DNA of 64,000 nt from Taenia hydatigena (Eukaryota > Platyhelminthes > Cestoda > Cyclophyllidea > Taeniidae), in NCBI GenBank assembly GCA_036345935.2, contig JADWOT020000009.1, positions 13,433,625 through 13,497,624 of the forward strand, given 5' to 3'. Under the pieces are notes generated by a model, which was not told where the DNA came from, made no database searches, and was given only the letters and a program-made list of their open reading frames with translations. Both the position numbers and the translations under genes were made by a program. This document shows positions 24,760-38,000 of the stretch, piece after piece. Within the stretch, counting starts at the first letter, position 1, and each line of letters starts with the position of its first letter.

Positions 24760-26042
24760 ACTGAATGATGGAAAGGAGAGAACGAAACGGAGGGGTGAAT
24801 GGGCAGCCGAGGGTGCTTTCGTCGGCAGAGTGAAGTGGGGAAGGTGGCCAGCACTTGGTAGAAGCAAATGCTACCGTCAATCAACTCCTCCTTCTTGGCT
24901 AGCCGCTGGTCATGCAAGCGGGTGCATGAACAGCAACAACAACAATTGCGGTGTACGTAACAACACCCTCCGCATAGTGCAGATGCTGCATTAACGAGAA
25001 TACAATCTCACCAACTAGTCCTGCTGTGAGGTGGTAGGAAGCAAGCATTTCCCTCCTCCTCCTTTTCCATTAATATCTCATGCAGTTGCTTAATCTGTGC
25101 CGGTAAGATCGTTGACGTTAAAGCCATGCAAGTGCATCGGTTGCATTGGTGAAGAGTCCGTTTTGCTTCTTCGTTCCCTCCTCTTCTTCTTCTCTTATTA
25201 TTAAAATTACCATTATTATTAATATTTCTCTTCTTCCCCTTCCTATTCGTAAAATGAAACTTACCACTACACCGCCAAATCGAACGCAATTACCGATTAT
25301 TTTTTACTATTTGCTCTGCATTGCATCACGGGTGCATACACGTACACACCCATGCACCAAACGTGTGTCATGTTCGTTCTTTGTGTCTATGCAGTGAGTT
25401 AGGGAGCTTTGGATGGAAGCAGACTACAGAATTCATTTGTCAAATCAAGATAACACATGCACATCGTTGCATGGGAAAATAAGGCAGCTCATTGATTAAT
25501 TGGAATCATTGCAGTGTGATTCCTCCAGTGCTACGACGGCGGCGCAACTAGACATAGTGCAAGCAAAGTTCATTTACGAAGCAGAAGCATGTTGGATGAT
25601 GGATGGGTGGCTGAATGGCAACTTCACTTCAGAAACACACGTTCCTTCTCCTCCTCCTCCCCTCCCATTATTACTAGCATGCTGTGAACTGACAAGCATT
25701 CCCTTCCTCAAGACTATTTACTATTTCACCATTAGTGTCGCATGGACGCTACCTTCTTCTCCCTCCTTCGTATTTGGCCTCCTGGATGGTTGGAACCCAC
25801 GTCAAGTCTTAACCTTGCTACTCGAAGTGTTAACGTAAGTGCACCACTTTTGTGAAAAGCACTCACTACCAAGCACCATGTTAGTAGAATCGACAGCAAA
25901 CTCGAAATTCGAATGCATAAATGGCAGGTTGTGCGTGAAGTGATGAGGTATTGCATATGGCAAGATTACGCTCAACGTTGTTGTAAATCAGCTCTGCTAC
26001 AAGGCACATGGATACTGGAATTAGAAGTGCAAAAACAAGCAG
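24760..26042 (+). repeat. Dispersed repeat R3, copy 1
   Basis: A unit of about 1.3 kb found again inverted at 44,866-46,195 and partly at 56,860-57,690 (plus). All three keep two open frames: one of about 83 codons (25,146-25,397 here) and one of 90-112 codons (25,500-25,838 here) ending in LLEVLT. These frames are kept in all copies but are low in complexity (S/P/L-rich), so shared recent origin explains them as well as selection would. Confidence 0.7.
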
Positions 26043-26193
26043 TGTAATACTTTGCTTGTTTGAACTACCGATGTCGGTCAGGGTCACAGAGGTGGCCTGA
26101 TTGCTTTAGCTTATTTCCCTCTGCCCGTTGAATACATATATTCTATCCAAGTACTCTGCCTTCTTTTGTCTTCAAGGGACCCTCGGGACGCTT
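26043..26193 (+). repeat. Dispersed repeat R1, short form
   Basis: R1 runs from a TAATACTTTG-type start through GGTCAGGGTCACAGAGGTGG to CTTCAAGGGA. Other copies are at about 26,749-26,905 (plus), 27,862-28,040 (minus), 28,655-28,825 (plus), 40,318-40,457 (minus), 57,690-57,832 (plus) and 58,377-58,553 (plus). Some copies carry an extra segment containing GCTGGCCTCC that others lack. Confidence 0.75.
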
Positions 26194-26690
26194 CATTGGT
26201 GGCATTAGACAGCAAATTCGACACTATGGGCCTTCTATTTCGATTTCTACCACCTGTAGCATAATGCAACGGTGCGAAAGAGGTGCATGTGCTACAGATG
26301 GGAGTATCTCTGACCTCCCGTAGCACAAGGGCTAAGAACGGCGTCTGGCATCGGCATCTACCCCATCCTTCTTCCAAAGGAAAGCTATTAACAACTAAAG
26401 CGACACTAGCCATGGACCATCTAGAAAGGTTTCGTCCCAAATATTACCCTAATATACTTGCTTAATGAGATGGGCGTACTAACACCTCCCCACGGACATA
26501 CTGATAGTCGGTATAGCGTCTTATTCTGAACTTCGTTCCCAGGCCAAACGAAATTCCAAGTCTGATGAACTGCCAAGAGGGATCACTGACGTTGGTGTCA
26601 AGCATCGCCTCAACTACGTCAAATATCGACGACTGGGATGGTAAGCTCGTGGGTGCTTGTTGCAGCACTGACTATGTTGTGATGGCTGAC
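26194..26690 (+). repeat. Dispersed repeat R5, copy 1
   Basis: Always follows R1. It is found again at 57,833-58,340 (plus, very close) and inverted at about 27,366-27,862 (more diverged). A minus-strand frame of about 95-110 codons persists in the two close copies but is not open in a comparable way in the third. I assign no protein. Confidence 0.65.
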
Positions 26691-26889
26691 GCGTGAGGTG
26701 TATGAAGGGTTTCGTCGAGGCGATGCTAGAAAGAAGAGAGGGACTTTGTAGTGCTTTGCTTGTTTAGACTATTGGATTCGGTTAGGGTCGCAGAGGTGAC
26801 TAAATTTCTCTAGCTGCGTAGGCTGGCCTCCAAGGCATGCCAGCAGCTTATTTCCCTCTCTCTGTTGAATATGTACATATTCTACCCTA

Positions 26890-27360
26890 GTATTCTGCCT
26901 TCTGTACAATTGGGTTCGTCGCTTGAACTCCTATCAAATCCATTGTTTTATTTGCTACGCATTTTTAAGAAACGATGATAGTTCACCTTACTGTAATGGT
27001 CGAGGGAAAAAGAAGGAATGTGAGTAAAAAGGAAGGGGAGGATGCATTGTTGAGACGTCAGCGTTGAAGAAATAAAAACAAAGCTGGAAATGGCATATTC
27101 GCTATCGGCATCGACGCTATCATCACATATCTGAGTGCCTCTTCCACGTACAACGCAGAACCAAGGAAGAAAACTTGGGTGCAACTGAACAGATCCTGCT
27201 TCATCCAGTGTCGGACACTTCATCACCAAGGCCAAATTGCTTATCACTTTTACCCTTCGGCTTGTAGATAGACGTGTTTGTGCAGTGTATGTGCACATTT
27301 TAAAACGGAATCTCCCTAGCTACGGAACTATTGTAGTAGTTAGGCGGAAAAGAAACTAAG
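26890..27360 (+). repeat. Partial R2 copy
   Basis: The 5' part of R2 only. It ends just after the GCACATTTTAAAACGGAA region and runs into the inverted R5 copy. Confidence 0.6.
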
Positions 27361-27365
27361 CATCA

Positions 27366-28040
27366 CAATGTAGTCAGTGCTGCAACAAGCATCCACGAGT
27401 TAACCATGCCAGTCGCTGACATTCGCCGCGATTGAAGCCAGGCTTCACACCCACGTCAGTGATCCCTCCTGGTAGTGCATTGAACTTGGAGTTTCATTTG
27501 GCCTGGGAACATAGTTTAGAATAAGAGGTTCTGCCGACCATCAGTATGTCCGTGGAAAGACGTTAGCACACCGATCTCCTTAAGCAAGTATATTTAGGGC
27601 AACCTTGAGAACAAAAGCTTTCTAGATGGTCCATGTCTAGTGTCGCTTCAGCCGTTAATACCTTTCTTGTAGAACACGGAGATGGCATAGGTGCCCAAGG
27701 TGGGTGTCGTTCTTAGCCCTTCTGCTATAGGAAGTCAGGGATACTCCCATCCAAAGCACATGCACCTCTTTCGCACCGCTGCAATATGCCACAGGTGGTA
27801 TGGATCGGGACAGATACCCTATAGAGTCACGTCTGCTTTCCGCTGCGGCCAATGTTGAGTGTTGAAGTTCCCTTGAGGACAAAAAAAGGCAAACTACCAA
27901 GGCAGAATATATTTGTTCAACAGGCAGAGGAAATGACCTGTTGGCATGGCTCGGAGGCCAGCCAACACAGCTAGGGCAATTTGGCCGCCTCTATGACCCT
28001 GACCGAAACCGGTAGTTCAAACAAACAATGTATTACAATG
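27366..28040 (-). repeat. Inverted R5-R1 unit (local inverted repeat partner)
   Basis: Inverted with respect to 26,043-26,690. The two arms of about 650 bp flank a 0.7-kb loop that holds an R1 copy and the partial R2 copy. Confidence 0.65.
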
Positions 28041-30343
28041 GTGCTCGGTATTTGGTGCTTTTTTTGCAAACGCCGAACACAAGTCAACAGTTATAGTAGC
28101 AAGGTTGGGGTTTCACTTAGGTCTTAACCACCGAGGGGGCCAAACAGGAAGAGAGAAAAGAGGGAGGTGGCGTCCATCTAATACTGGTGATAAAACAGTA
28201 AATAGTAACGAAGGAAGGAACACTTGTCAGTTGACATCACGCTTGTATTAATGAGAGGGGAGGAGGAGGAATGTGGTTTGCTCAAGTGAAGGGGAAGGAG
28301 AATGTCCGAAAGTCCGTCGCATCTTAGCTTCCACTTTTGCGTGCTCTCTGTCCCACGTATGCTCATCCTCACTCCCTCATATAAAAGTAGTAGCACAAGT
28401 GGATTGGTGCAGACACCACCAACAACAAGTGTTTTCCATTATAACTCGTTGAGACGAATGGAGAAACGGTGCACCAAGTAACAGCAAGTACAAGGTAGAT
28501 GATGAATGCCTGCACTCACTTCGCCTCTCGTCCTGGTGGTCCAAAAAGACCGTATGTTGGCACGACGAAAGAGAGTGCACCAAATCCGTTGAGACGCTAT
28601 GTGGTCAGCTACAGCGGCCCTAATTCCTCTTGTTGCAAGGATGATGATGGTGGTAATGCTTCGTTTGTTTGAAATACCGGTATCGGTCAGGGTCACAGAG
28701 GTGACCACGTTGTTCTGGCTGCGTAGGCTGGCCTCCGGGCCATGCCACCAGCTCATTTCCCTCTGTCTCTTAAACTAATATTTTCTACCGTAGTATTCTA
28801 CCTGCTTTTGCCTTTAAGGGAGTTTCGGGACGCTACAATGGTGGTGGTGTTGGTGGTGGGAATGCCGGAAGAAGTGAAGGCTCGTCAATCAACTAGGTGC
28901 TGTTGCACTGAATAACCGCACAGCAAATGCCTACACTTCTCATGGTGGTGACGCCTCAGACGAGGAGGAGGAGGAGGAGGTGATACAACTAAGTACCTAA
29001 TTAAAGGGATGAATGAAGGAGACGACCGAGTGCACTGATCGATTGAGCCTATACCGTGCGACTGCCTGTATCTATCGTCGCGACTCCTCTCACCCACTCC
29101 ATTGTCCGCTACACCCACCCACACTTCCAACATCCAGTGCGTGGACAACCTACTGGCTGCTGAGGTCAGCATACCAAGGCAGTCGAAATTGCTGAGACCT
29201 GGGGTTGGGGGAAGTGGGGAGAGAATGCAAAATTTGGTTTGTGTGTGCGTGTGTGTGCATACGTTCATTCCAGCAACGCATCTTGCAGACCCGCTGAGGC
29301 GAAGCCAAAAGGAGAAGCAGTGTGAAGGAAGGGGGCAATTGTGTGTTCGACAGTCAGATCAAGACACTAAAAGGTCGATCGGTCGGTGGGTGTCAGATGG
29401 ATAGCTAGATAATCAGACGGGTATGCATCACACAGAGAGGGAAAGAGGCATAGCTAATTTCACCTCTCCACCCAACCAAACCACCCTTAACACTACCGCT
29501 GCTACTAGTACAAAGTAAATGAAGAGGCAATGGAAAAGTTGTCAATTGGATGAATTATGATAAATGAACAGTAGTTCTTGCCAATTTACTCAGGTGCCTC
29601 AGGAGTAGAAGGGTCAAACACGCGCCTTCGCTCATATCAATGGGGCCGATCCAAAGAGCCTGGGCCACACGACAAGAGAAATATTCGTAGTGATGATAAA
29701 TAACAGCATCAGCAGTGACAGTGGTAAAGCAGTCAAGGGAGCACGGAGACCACGATGGGACTACTACTGCACCTACAACTACCGCTGCTATTATTGCAAC
29801 ACGCTACAGTAGAGGAAGTGAACACGTCTGTTCCAAAAATAACCAAATCAACTGCCTCACTCAACGGCACGAGCAGCACACGAAGACATCCAAACAGACA
29901 GTATCAGTGGCAGTCGACGCAGCACGGTAATACAAACGCTCGCTTGAGATTCACACACACAAGCAGACCACCACGGGAGATAATGGAACGAGAAAAGCCT
30001 TGAACTAAGGTTCTACTAACCTTTTTAACCACCAACCTTAAAACCATTTCCACTATATCGCCTCCAACCGGCGCAGGTACAAAAGAACCAAATCCACGAA
30101 GAATACGAGATGACAAGTCGTATCGAAGTGGGTGGATTGAAAATAACAAATGTCTTGGAAATACTAATGCATACACATTTACGCACAATTTCATTTTATT
30201 GAGTTTCGCCCCTCCTCCTCCTCCTTGTTCAGGAGTGTTTCCGCACACCTTGACAACACTAACGAGTGTGGTCTGACCATGACGACACCATGAGGACGAG
30301 AATCACCGCAGCGCACCGCACCTTGGTGAAGCAATCAATTCAA
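28041..30343. other. No recognisable gene; one R1 copy and simple repeats
   Basis: About 28,050-28,260 resembles the minus strand of the R3 end (the LLEVLT-type frame region). An R1 copy lies at 28,655-28,825. There is a GGA tract near 28,963-28,980 and a GT tract near 29,238-29,258. Other frames are short and low in complexity. Confidence 0.45.
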
Positions 30344-30931
30344 TTAGCTGCGATCATCACCGCGAGTCTGACGCATTCTGCTGTGCCATTTCCGTTGGTC
30401 GACCTCGCATTTGTCCTTTTCGATTGCCTCTAGGTATTTCGTTGGCACCTTTTCTTTGTCACCTGGATAATGGTGGACGTTGAGTGTTGTGTTAAGGAAA
30501 GGTAGATGTGCGTAACTGTACTCTCTTACTAACGACAATGGCATGCGGGTTGCCAAAGAAGCACAGCAGTCTGTCACAAGGCAGTACTTCAGACAGATGG
30601 TCATGTGGAAGAAGAGGAGAACGATGATGACTCGACAGGAGCGTCTGGTGTGAAATTCATCACATTGCAGCAGATACTCAATTTCTTCGCCTTGCCTAGA
30701 AGTCGTTCGATGAGCCGGAATCTGCGGTGGATGGAAATGGAAGAAGTCACCACGACAGACACGAGCCATGGCAGAACCGAAATTCCAGACGAGTGTAATG
30801 AAGGGAAGGAGGTGGTGTGGATGGCGCAAAGGACATTTGCGCTGAAAAGAAGAGAATGGGAAAGCGCCAGATAATACATACTCAAATAATATTAGCATCC
30901 ATTTAAAATGACTACTCAAGCCAGCAATCAA
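30344..30931 (-). other. Repeat-borne open frame, 195 codons
   Basis: The segment around 30,540-30,760 recurs at 37,000-37,255 (same orientation) and 61,780-62,025 (opposite). All share the minus-sense phrase HRTTSRQGEEIE and the plus-sense phrase FITLQQ..LNFFALPRSR. Because readings on both strands are open, I cannot say which, if either, is coding. The 195-codon extent is unique to this copy. Confidence 0.3.
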
Positions 30932-33900
30932 ACGAAAGACTAAAGGAGTAAGCTTGGTCAGTGATCAAAATATTGCAGAAAGCAAGACCGCTTCTGAATT
31001 GTGAACTGAATCAACGAAGTTCCTGTCCGACGATCGTTAGAAATGAAGGCAAGCTCTTTGCGATACGGTCAAACAACAAAAAAGCACTAGAACTTATGGC
31101 ATTTTCCTGTCTTCCAATGAGTTTCATCTTGCTCACCAAGACTCCACCGTAAGCATAGCAAACGGCGGAACTACAATACCGATGGGCGGCTTACCAAGAT
31201 AAAGCCAATGACCGTTATATCAACAAAAATAGGCAGAATGGGAACGCAATAGTACATGGATAGCTGCACTAAATTTAAGGAATGATACCGAAAACGGGAA
31301 GGCGCTTAAGAAAGGCGCAAACTAAAATGTCTAATCTGACGTACCGCACGTCTAACAGTACAGTAAAACTAATTAAACCCCATATAAACACACAAACTAA
31401 TGAATGCTAGGCACAGAGGAAAGGGAACAACACAAAGAACAACAGACTGATTTGGGAGATACGAGTTCCATGCTCGGCGTTAGAAATGCAATAGCTCATT
31501 TGGGCACACAGATAACAAGTCATGGGCAAAGTGCGCACTGTGGCGGATGAACGTACGTATTTCTCGCTAGTTACAGTGTTGCATGGTCATAAATGCTAAG
31601 TAGATCCAAGGCATTAACAAAACTCACGTCACTCGACCAGTTGCGAACCCAACAATCAAAAAACCCGTTGTCGCTGCACGCACAACAACGCCGGACGACT
31701 CAATGAAACAAATAAAATAACATTATAAAGGAAACTGGAAAAAGGTTATGATATCTTGCAAATTATTAATGACCAAGAACTTGCTCATAGACTCTAAATA
31801 AAAAAGGCGAATTTACTTGGCAAATCAAGCATTCATAAAGTAAATAAATGTTAAATGGATACGCCTGAATAACGTAAAAATTTGAAAGTGTGCGTCGTTC
31901 TAGGTTACTTTAGGAGCCCAAAAATGTAAAAACTGACACCAGTGAAGAAAAGAGTTCGTTTGAAGTGTGGAGTTTCTATGAGGAAATCAAGCCAGTCTTG
32001 GAATTGACTTTGGTCTCAGATTTTGCAAAATAATGCACAAATGCACAAGTGCAGTGCATTGAGAAGCAAGATGACATTGTTGTGGTAATTAGGTCCATTT
32101 TAAGGCCAACTGACCTCACCATGGTACCCTGAATTCAGATGCAGGTCGAGTTTAAGGTCATGAGACGGCAGAATGTAGGCTAGATAGAGGTCAGCATCGA
32201 TTTCAGCGCCAGATGACGTCATTGAGAAGACCTGGATATCGATCCGTAGGCCCTTCTCTCCCTCATTCATTCGCTCATCAATTCACTCATTATTGCTTCC
32301 ACTATTTCATCCACATTACGTCTGATTCCTTCTCCTGAGGAACAACTATCTTTCTAAGCAAATGCCTTTCCCTAATTTTAATGTTGTTTGACCTCACGAT
32401 CTTCGCACTTCTTCTCACCAACCAAATGGAACGCCTCCTGATTAAATGGAAAAGTGGTGACCTTGATGAAGTAACTTGGCGAAGACCAGGAAGATAACTT
32501 CAGAAGTGTACGCAGTTCAGAGCACGCAAGCCATTCATGCTGCAAAGGACAAAGTAATTAGTCAATAAATGACGGATGAGCAATGGCTAATTGTGTGTCC
32601 TCAGTACACAGAGAGGAGGGCAATGTGAGGAGGTTGTACTAAGGTGGAGAAGATGTCACAAGAATGATGGGGAGAAGAAAGGAAAGAAATGGAACCATGC
32701 CTCAGTGAATTTTTTCCAACGTGTCTCGTACTCCGCCAATGCTGCTCGTAAGCATCCATCAGTATGCTTGCTGCCTGTGAGAAAGTCTGCGCCTCTGCTC
32801 TCATCGTCGTTGGTGTCAGATGCTGTAGTGTAAGAAAGGTACCGGCTTGGATGGTGCACATTCGAAACCAGTTACATCGATCCCCATCGAGTAGGTGGAT
32901 ATCAGCTGTCAGCAACATTCTGTCTTTTCTAGGCAGATCATTCACCATCATGAGAAACTGTGTCTGCATGCCATCACACACACACACACGCTCTAAGCAG
33001 AGTCTTTCAGGCATGGGGTAGTAAGTGCTTCAGGCGCGTGACATGATCCGCATGTGGGTGGTTTGGGATAACCAATGATGAAATGCTCACTGGACTGGCA
33101 ACTGTGGCGCTCCAGTCGCTTTAAGCCGCTCTTCTTTCAATAATCCCAAATGACGTTGACCGAGAGAGACGTAATCCTTTCTCATTCGACGTCGAGTGTC
33201 CTCTTAGGAATGACGCCCTTCCAGTCATTTGGTAATAAGCGAAACATTTTACGACTACCTCCCTCTCCTTCTCAAAATACTGCCAAAACTGTTTGACACA
33301 ACGTTGGCTCACGCTTTGGACTTGGAGCCGAGTTACGCTTCAATCGGTTTAAACCAGTGCACATGAGGATCCAAAGCAGGAGCAGCGAAGAGCATCGTAA
33401 CGATACTGACGCTCGTCGTCTACAATTCCCAGCAAGTGACTGCTTGATTTGCACTGTAGACCACACAAACACTTTCAGTCGTCAGAGGTAATTTGAAGAT
33501 ACTGCAACTCCTCAGCAGCAAACGAGCGAACAGTAAGTGAGAAAAATACCACTCGACTTGACGACTCGATACCTCTTTAGGGCACTCTACAACGACCAAG
33601 GATAAACCGCACATCGTGGACATGTTATGCTCTGTACTTCTCAGTAGCACGTTATGTCGTCATCACGACACAAATGCAAAACGACTGTTACTCAAGAAGC
33701 GTTGTGTCTTCACTGATCACATCAGTCATGGCGTGGCGCAGCATTGCCTATCAAGTCCCCATCCTACAACATTTGGTCCCAGGTTTGACAAACGTGGTTG
33801 ATTCATGTGCAGGCAATTGCCACACCTTACCATCTCGTCACGTCTGTTCAACTCGCAACACAGATGGGTGGTCACGACTGGTCAAGGACACAACCTCTAC

Positions 33901-33980
33901 ATTCCACTTGCTTTGTCCATTCTCAACGCAACATGGCATCGCGAATGAATAACAAGTGGAGAGTAATCAGTGGGCATCCT
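30932..33980. other. No recognisable gene
   Basis: AT-rich, mostly unique sequence. Frames such as 32,601-33,014 (minus, 137 codons) show no family features. I see no RNA gene or microsatellite of note beyond a short CA run near 32,975. Confidence 0.5.
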
Positions 33981-33989
33981 GCACATCTT

Positions 33990-34450
33990 CATTCAAATGC
34001 ACTCCTCGGTGGATTTCTTCTACAACTCATTGATCCCCTACTTAATGCCCGTATTTCATCGAGCAGTAAGGTGTGCAAGTATATTGGGTGAGAGTCATCC
34101 AAGACACCAGGTGCTTTAAATAGTCCCTCAGACAAATAACTTGCACACTTCTCAAAGTAGGACAGAGTAGGAAAAGTGGCTCCAAAATTGGAAGGCAAAT
34201 CAGGAAAGCTAGCACAGTTCGGTAAGCTTTACTCAGGTGCCTACACCAACTCAGGTTTTGACCAAAGATATGACCATCACCCTCTCTACATTCAAATTAC
34301 ACGCAGAGGTGAGGACAGACCCAGTCGGTGGCCTCACTTTCACATCAAGCACACTGCGAGCACAAGCATTGCTTTTGGGCCATTAGAACGACTTCGGTGT
34401 CTCAGTTTGCATATTCTGGCATGTTTTAGCAAACTTACTAAAGCACTGTC
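33990..34450 (+). repeat. Dispersed repeat R6, copy 2
   Basis: Matches 20,510-20,940 in the same orientation. Confidence 0.7.
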
Positions 34451-34470
34451 CAATTTGCTTAGTGTGTCAG

Positions 34471-35050
34471 GATGCTCATATGGCACTAAATAATTGAGAA
34501 AGATTGGAGGATCCATTTACCATCTATTAATCATGCATGTCAACGGTAACAAAAGCACCATATTCGAATCTCATACCAGTCTGCAAATCACAATGCATGC
34601 TAACTTCATTTTGTTATGTTTGCAAACTTTGATTCACTTCTCACTCGCACCATCAAGGCAAATATATGTGAGTAGGCGTCTGCTTAATTCTGACTCAATA
34701 TGGTGTGTGCTCTGCTACTCAGCCATAGCTTTGGGGCCTCATGCGAGCTCCTCTTATAATCATGCTCCATCTTATCCTGCTGCAGTCCAACGAAATGCAG
34801 GTTCAGGAGTACGCCTTCACTGCACAGAATGCTTTGCAGGAAGAATGCCTTACGTGGGGAAATGCAACATCACACACGCGCTCACGTCATCTCTGTTGGC
34901 ATCACTTCGTCCATCTAGCGCAGTATGCAACCACTGCGCACAGCACCGCCTTGGTTGCTTCTAATTTGCTGACTCATGGTGCAGTGTGTCGGTGCCAATT
35001 AGAATCCTAGCCTAAGCAGAAGAAGCATCTCATCATTTTCTTTTAGTCCT
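34471..35050. other. No recognisable gene
   Basis: Contains a 156-codon open frame (34,494-34,964, plus) with no recognisable domain and no second copy in the window. It sits between R6 and the outer end of palindrome B. Confidence 0.4.
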
Positions 35051-38000
35051 CACCACCTTTGAATTGCTTCATAAATCCTCCAGGCATGTAGAACAGCTAA
35101 GCAAAATCAGTCAGACTATTGTGGCATTCCCTGACTGTACAACGGGTTTGTCGCTTGAACTTTTATCAAATGCATTCTTTTATTTGCTACTCACCCCTAA
35201 GAAACGATGATAGTTCACTGCACTGTGATAATCGAGGGGGAAGAAGGAATGTGAGCATAAAGGATGGGAAGACGGAGAATTCGTTGAGATACCAGAGTTG
35301 AAAGAGGAAGAAACGAAGCTTTAAGTGGCTACTTCGCTGTCGGCATCATTGCTATCATCACATTTTTGGACTTCCCTTCCACGGACAACGCAGAACCACG
35401 GAGGAAATCTTGAATGCAACTGAACAGATCCTGCTTCATCCGGTGTCAAAAGCTTCATCAGCAAGGCCTAATTGCTTGCTACTTTACCCCTTGATCTTGT
35501 AGATAGACGTGTTTGTGCAGTGTATGTGCACATTTTAAAACCGAACGTCTCTAGCTACGGTACTATTATAGTAGTTGGGTGGAAAGTGAACTGAGCAAAA
35601 TTGGAACTGTTGACGGGGCCACGGAAGGCCTGATAGCCTCCGATATTCTTTCCTTCATTATTTAAATTACTTATATCATGAGTTAGTTGCGGATTGATAG
35701 GCATTAATAAAAGCATATTTGAAGCACCGTTTTGAATGTCCGCGTATCCTCTATTCGTGCATCAGCAAGCATTCACACTTACATATTCACATGACATCTA
35801 GTCCATCTTCCTGCATCTTACGTGCTCTTCCACACCTTCTTACCACTACAAACACTTCCTGTTCATTTTCGGCCTCTTTGACCTCTCCCACACCTACGCA
35901 TTCTGCACAGTTCCATCATTCCTCTCTCATTGCCCTTCGCCATTTCACAACTGAATCCTCACACAACAGCACCTGCTATTGCTTCCACTACTTGCACCCA
36001 CTTGATAGCTCAACGCCACCATCACAACTACTTATAGGGAAGCTAGCGGGCTTCCTTTGCTCCCCTCCTCTACTTCCTACTTATTTCCTCCTCTCCAAAC
36101 ACCTCATCATTCCATTCCACTTCCATCCTACTTCACTCATTCTCCCTCTACCCTTCCTTCTTCACTCGTTCCAGCATTCACCATGACTCCTAAGCCTCTC
36201 TACCTGGTTTCCTTTCTCTCAATTAGTCAACACCACCACCAGTCACTCAAGTCATGCCATGCAACATTCCCTGCCTCCCACACCACCACTTCCACTAATT
36301 TACCCACTTCCTTTGCTACTTCCTTCCACTGAATTTTACTTTTAATCTAAATTTACAATCGTCTATCTAAACGACTGCTTCCCTCTCCTTCTGGTCCTGC
36401 TTCAACTCACAATTATCGAATTTCACCTCACCGTCGCACGTATGCGACACACACACACACACATACACATGTATTACCAAATTAACATGTTCCCTCTGAA
36501 ACCCCACCACTGCCACTCTTATGTTTCTTCGCATACATACACTAGCATCTACAAACGTACGTGCACATATACATACATCACTGTCTCTTCTTCTCCATTC
36601 CATCCAACACCTCTTTTACGACATCTTCGCCACCACAAATGAGACATTGAGTGAGTGAGTGAGAGAGTGTTGAGACGCCTTCTTCGTTTGCGACGACAGC
36701 ACTTGCTCCCTTCTGCACGTGTAGTGTGACAGTAGTGACCAGGCAGCTGACTTTCAAACGGTGAGACAATCGATTCAATCAGTTGTTTAGGTCACCTCCC
36801 AAAGCTCAGCGCTGCGAAAATGACTGTGAGTCCAAGGCGATTTTGTGTCCTCTTTCTCTTAGTCTACCTTTCACTTGTCCTTTCCAGCCGCTTCTACGGA
36901 CTTTGTTGCAGTCTCCTCTTTTTCACCTAAACAATGGTGGACATTGTGTTGAGGAGAGGTAGGCGTTCGTCCTCACACCCACCTCTATTATGGCCAATGG
37001 CATTCAGGTCGCCAAAGAAGCACAGCAGTCTGTCACAAGGCAGCACTTCAGACAAATGATCATGTGGAAGACGAGGAGGTCGATGACTCGGTGGGAGCGT
37101 CCGATGCGAAGTTCATCACATTGCAGCAGCAGACACTCAATTTCTTCGCCTTGCCTCGAAGTCGTCCGATGAGGCGGAAGCTGCGGTGGATAGAAATGAA
37201 AGAAGCCAACGCTGTAGACACGAGAATGAGGTGGTGTGGATAACTCAAAAGTCATTGTTACTGGGAAGAGGAGAGGAGGAAGTCAAAGAGCCGTTCGAAG
37301 AAGGGGAAGCTAAAGGAGGCGAAAGAGGGAGAATCGAGGAAGAGGTGAAGAAGGAGAAGGCACACCAAACAAGCCGTTTAACAAACTGCCAAAACAATCC
37401 TACTTAATCTCCAGAAGTGAAGGCTCCAAATATGCTTTACCAAGAAGGGGAAGGAGACGAGCAAACATGTGGTGGGTTTTAACTCTATTCAGCAAATCAG
37501 GTCTCACTAATCCAAATCCATCTTCGCTGCATTATTAAAGCACTTCACACAACACCGTAGCAGTCATGCTTAACCAGTTAAAGTAGTGCGCAGTAAAAAA
37601 TGCACCAAGAAGATGGTATCTTTGCAAAATAGTCACACCGCTAACTCTACTTGCGGAAATAGATACATAAGCCTATGCGTCGGTAAAATGATATGCATGT
37701 GAAAAAGAGCACCAAGAACACAATGAAGCTAAAAATCCTTTTGCCAAATTAGGCCTCATCAATCTTTAACATTTGTTCCAGCAAATGACCGTATTAATGA
37801 AGTAGATAAAATTATGAATTGCAACCAAGTACTTGCAGCATTAGAATCCTGCGTAACCAATTCGGCAACATTAATCAACACCCATCGTTTTAAATTAACA
37901 ATTCATCCACTATCTTTTAATTAACCCCCAGTAAGTGCTTTGTAGTAGAAAAACAAATATTGGTAGGCATTGCAGCTAAAGAACAGACCCTGTCAAGTCA

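Noticed and set aside
29715..30003. Threonine-rich frames with GCT/ACT repeats
   Set aside because: Low complexity, single copy, and no splice or start context.
36367..36603. Cysteine- and valine-rich frames near CA repeats
   Set aside because: They derive from a CA microsatellite near 36,450 and its antisense.
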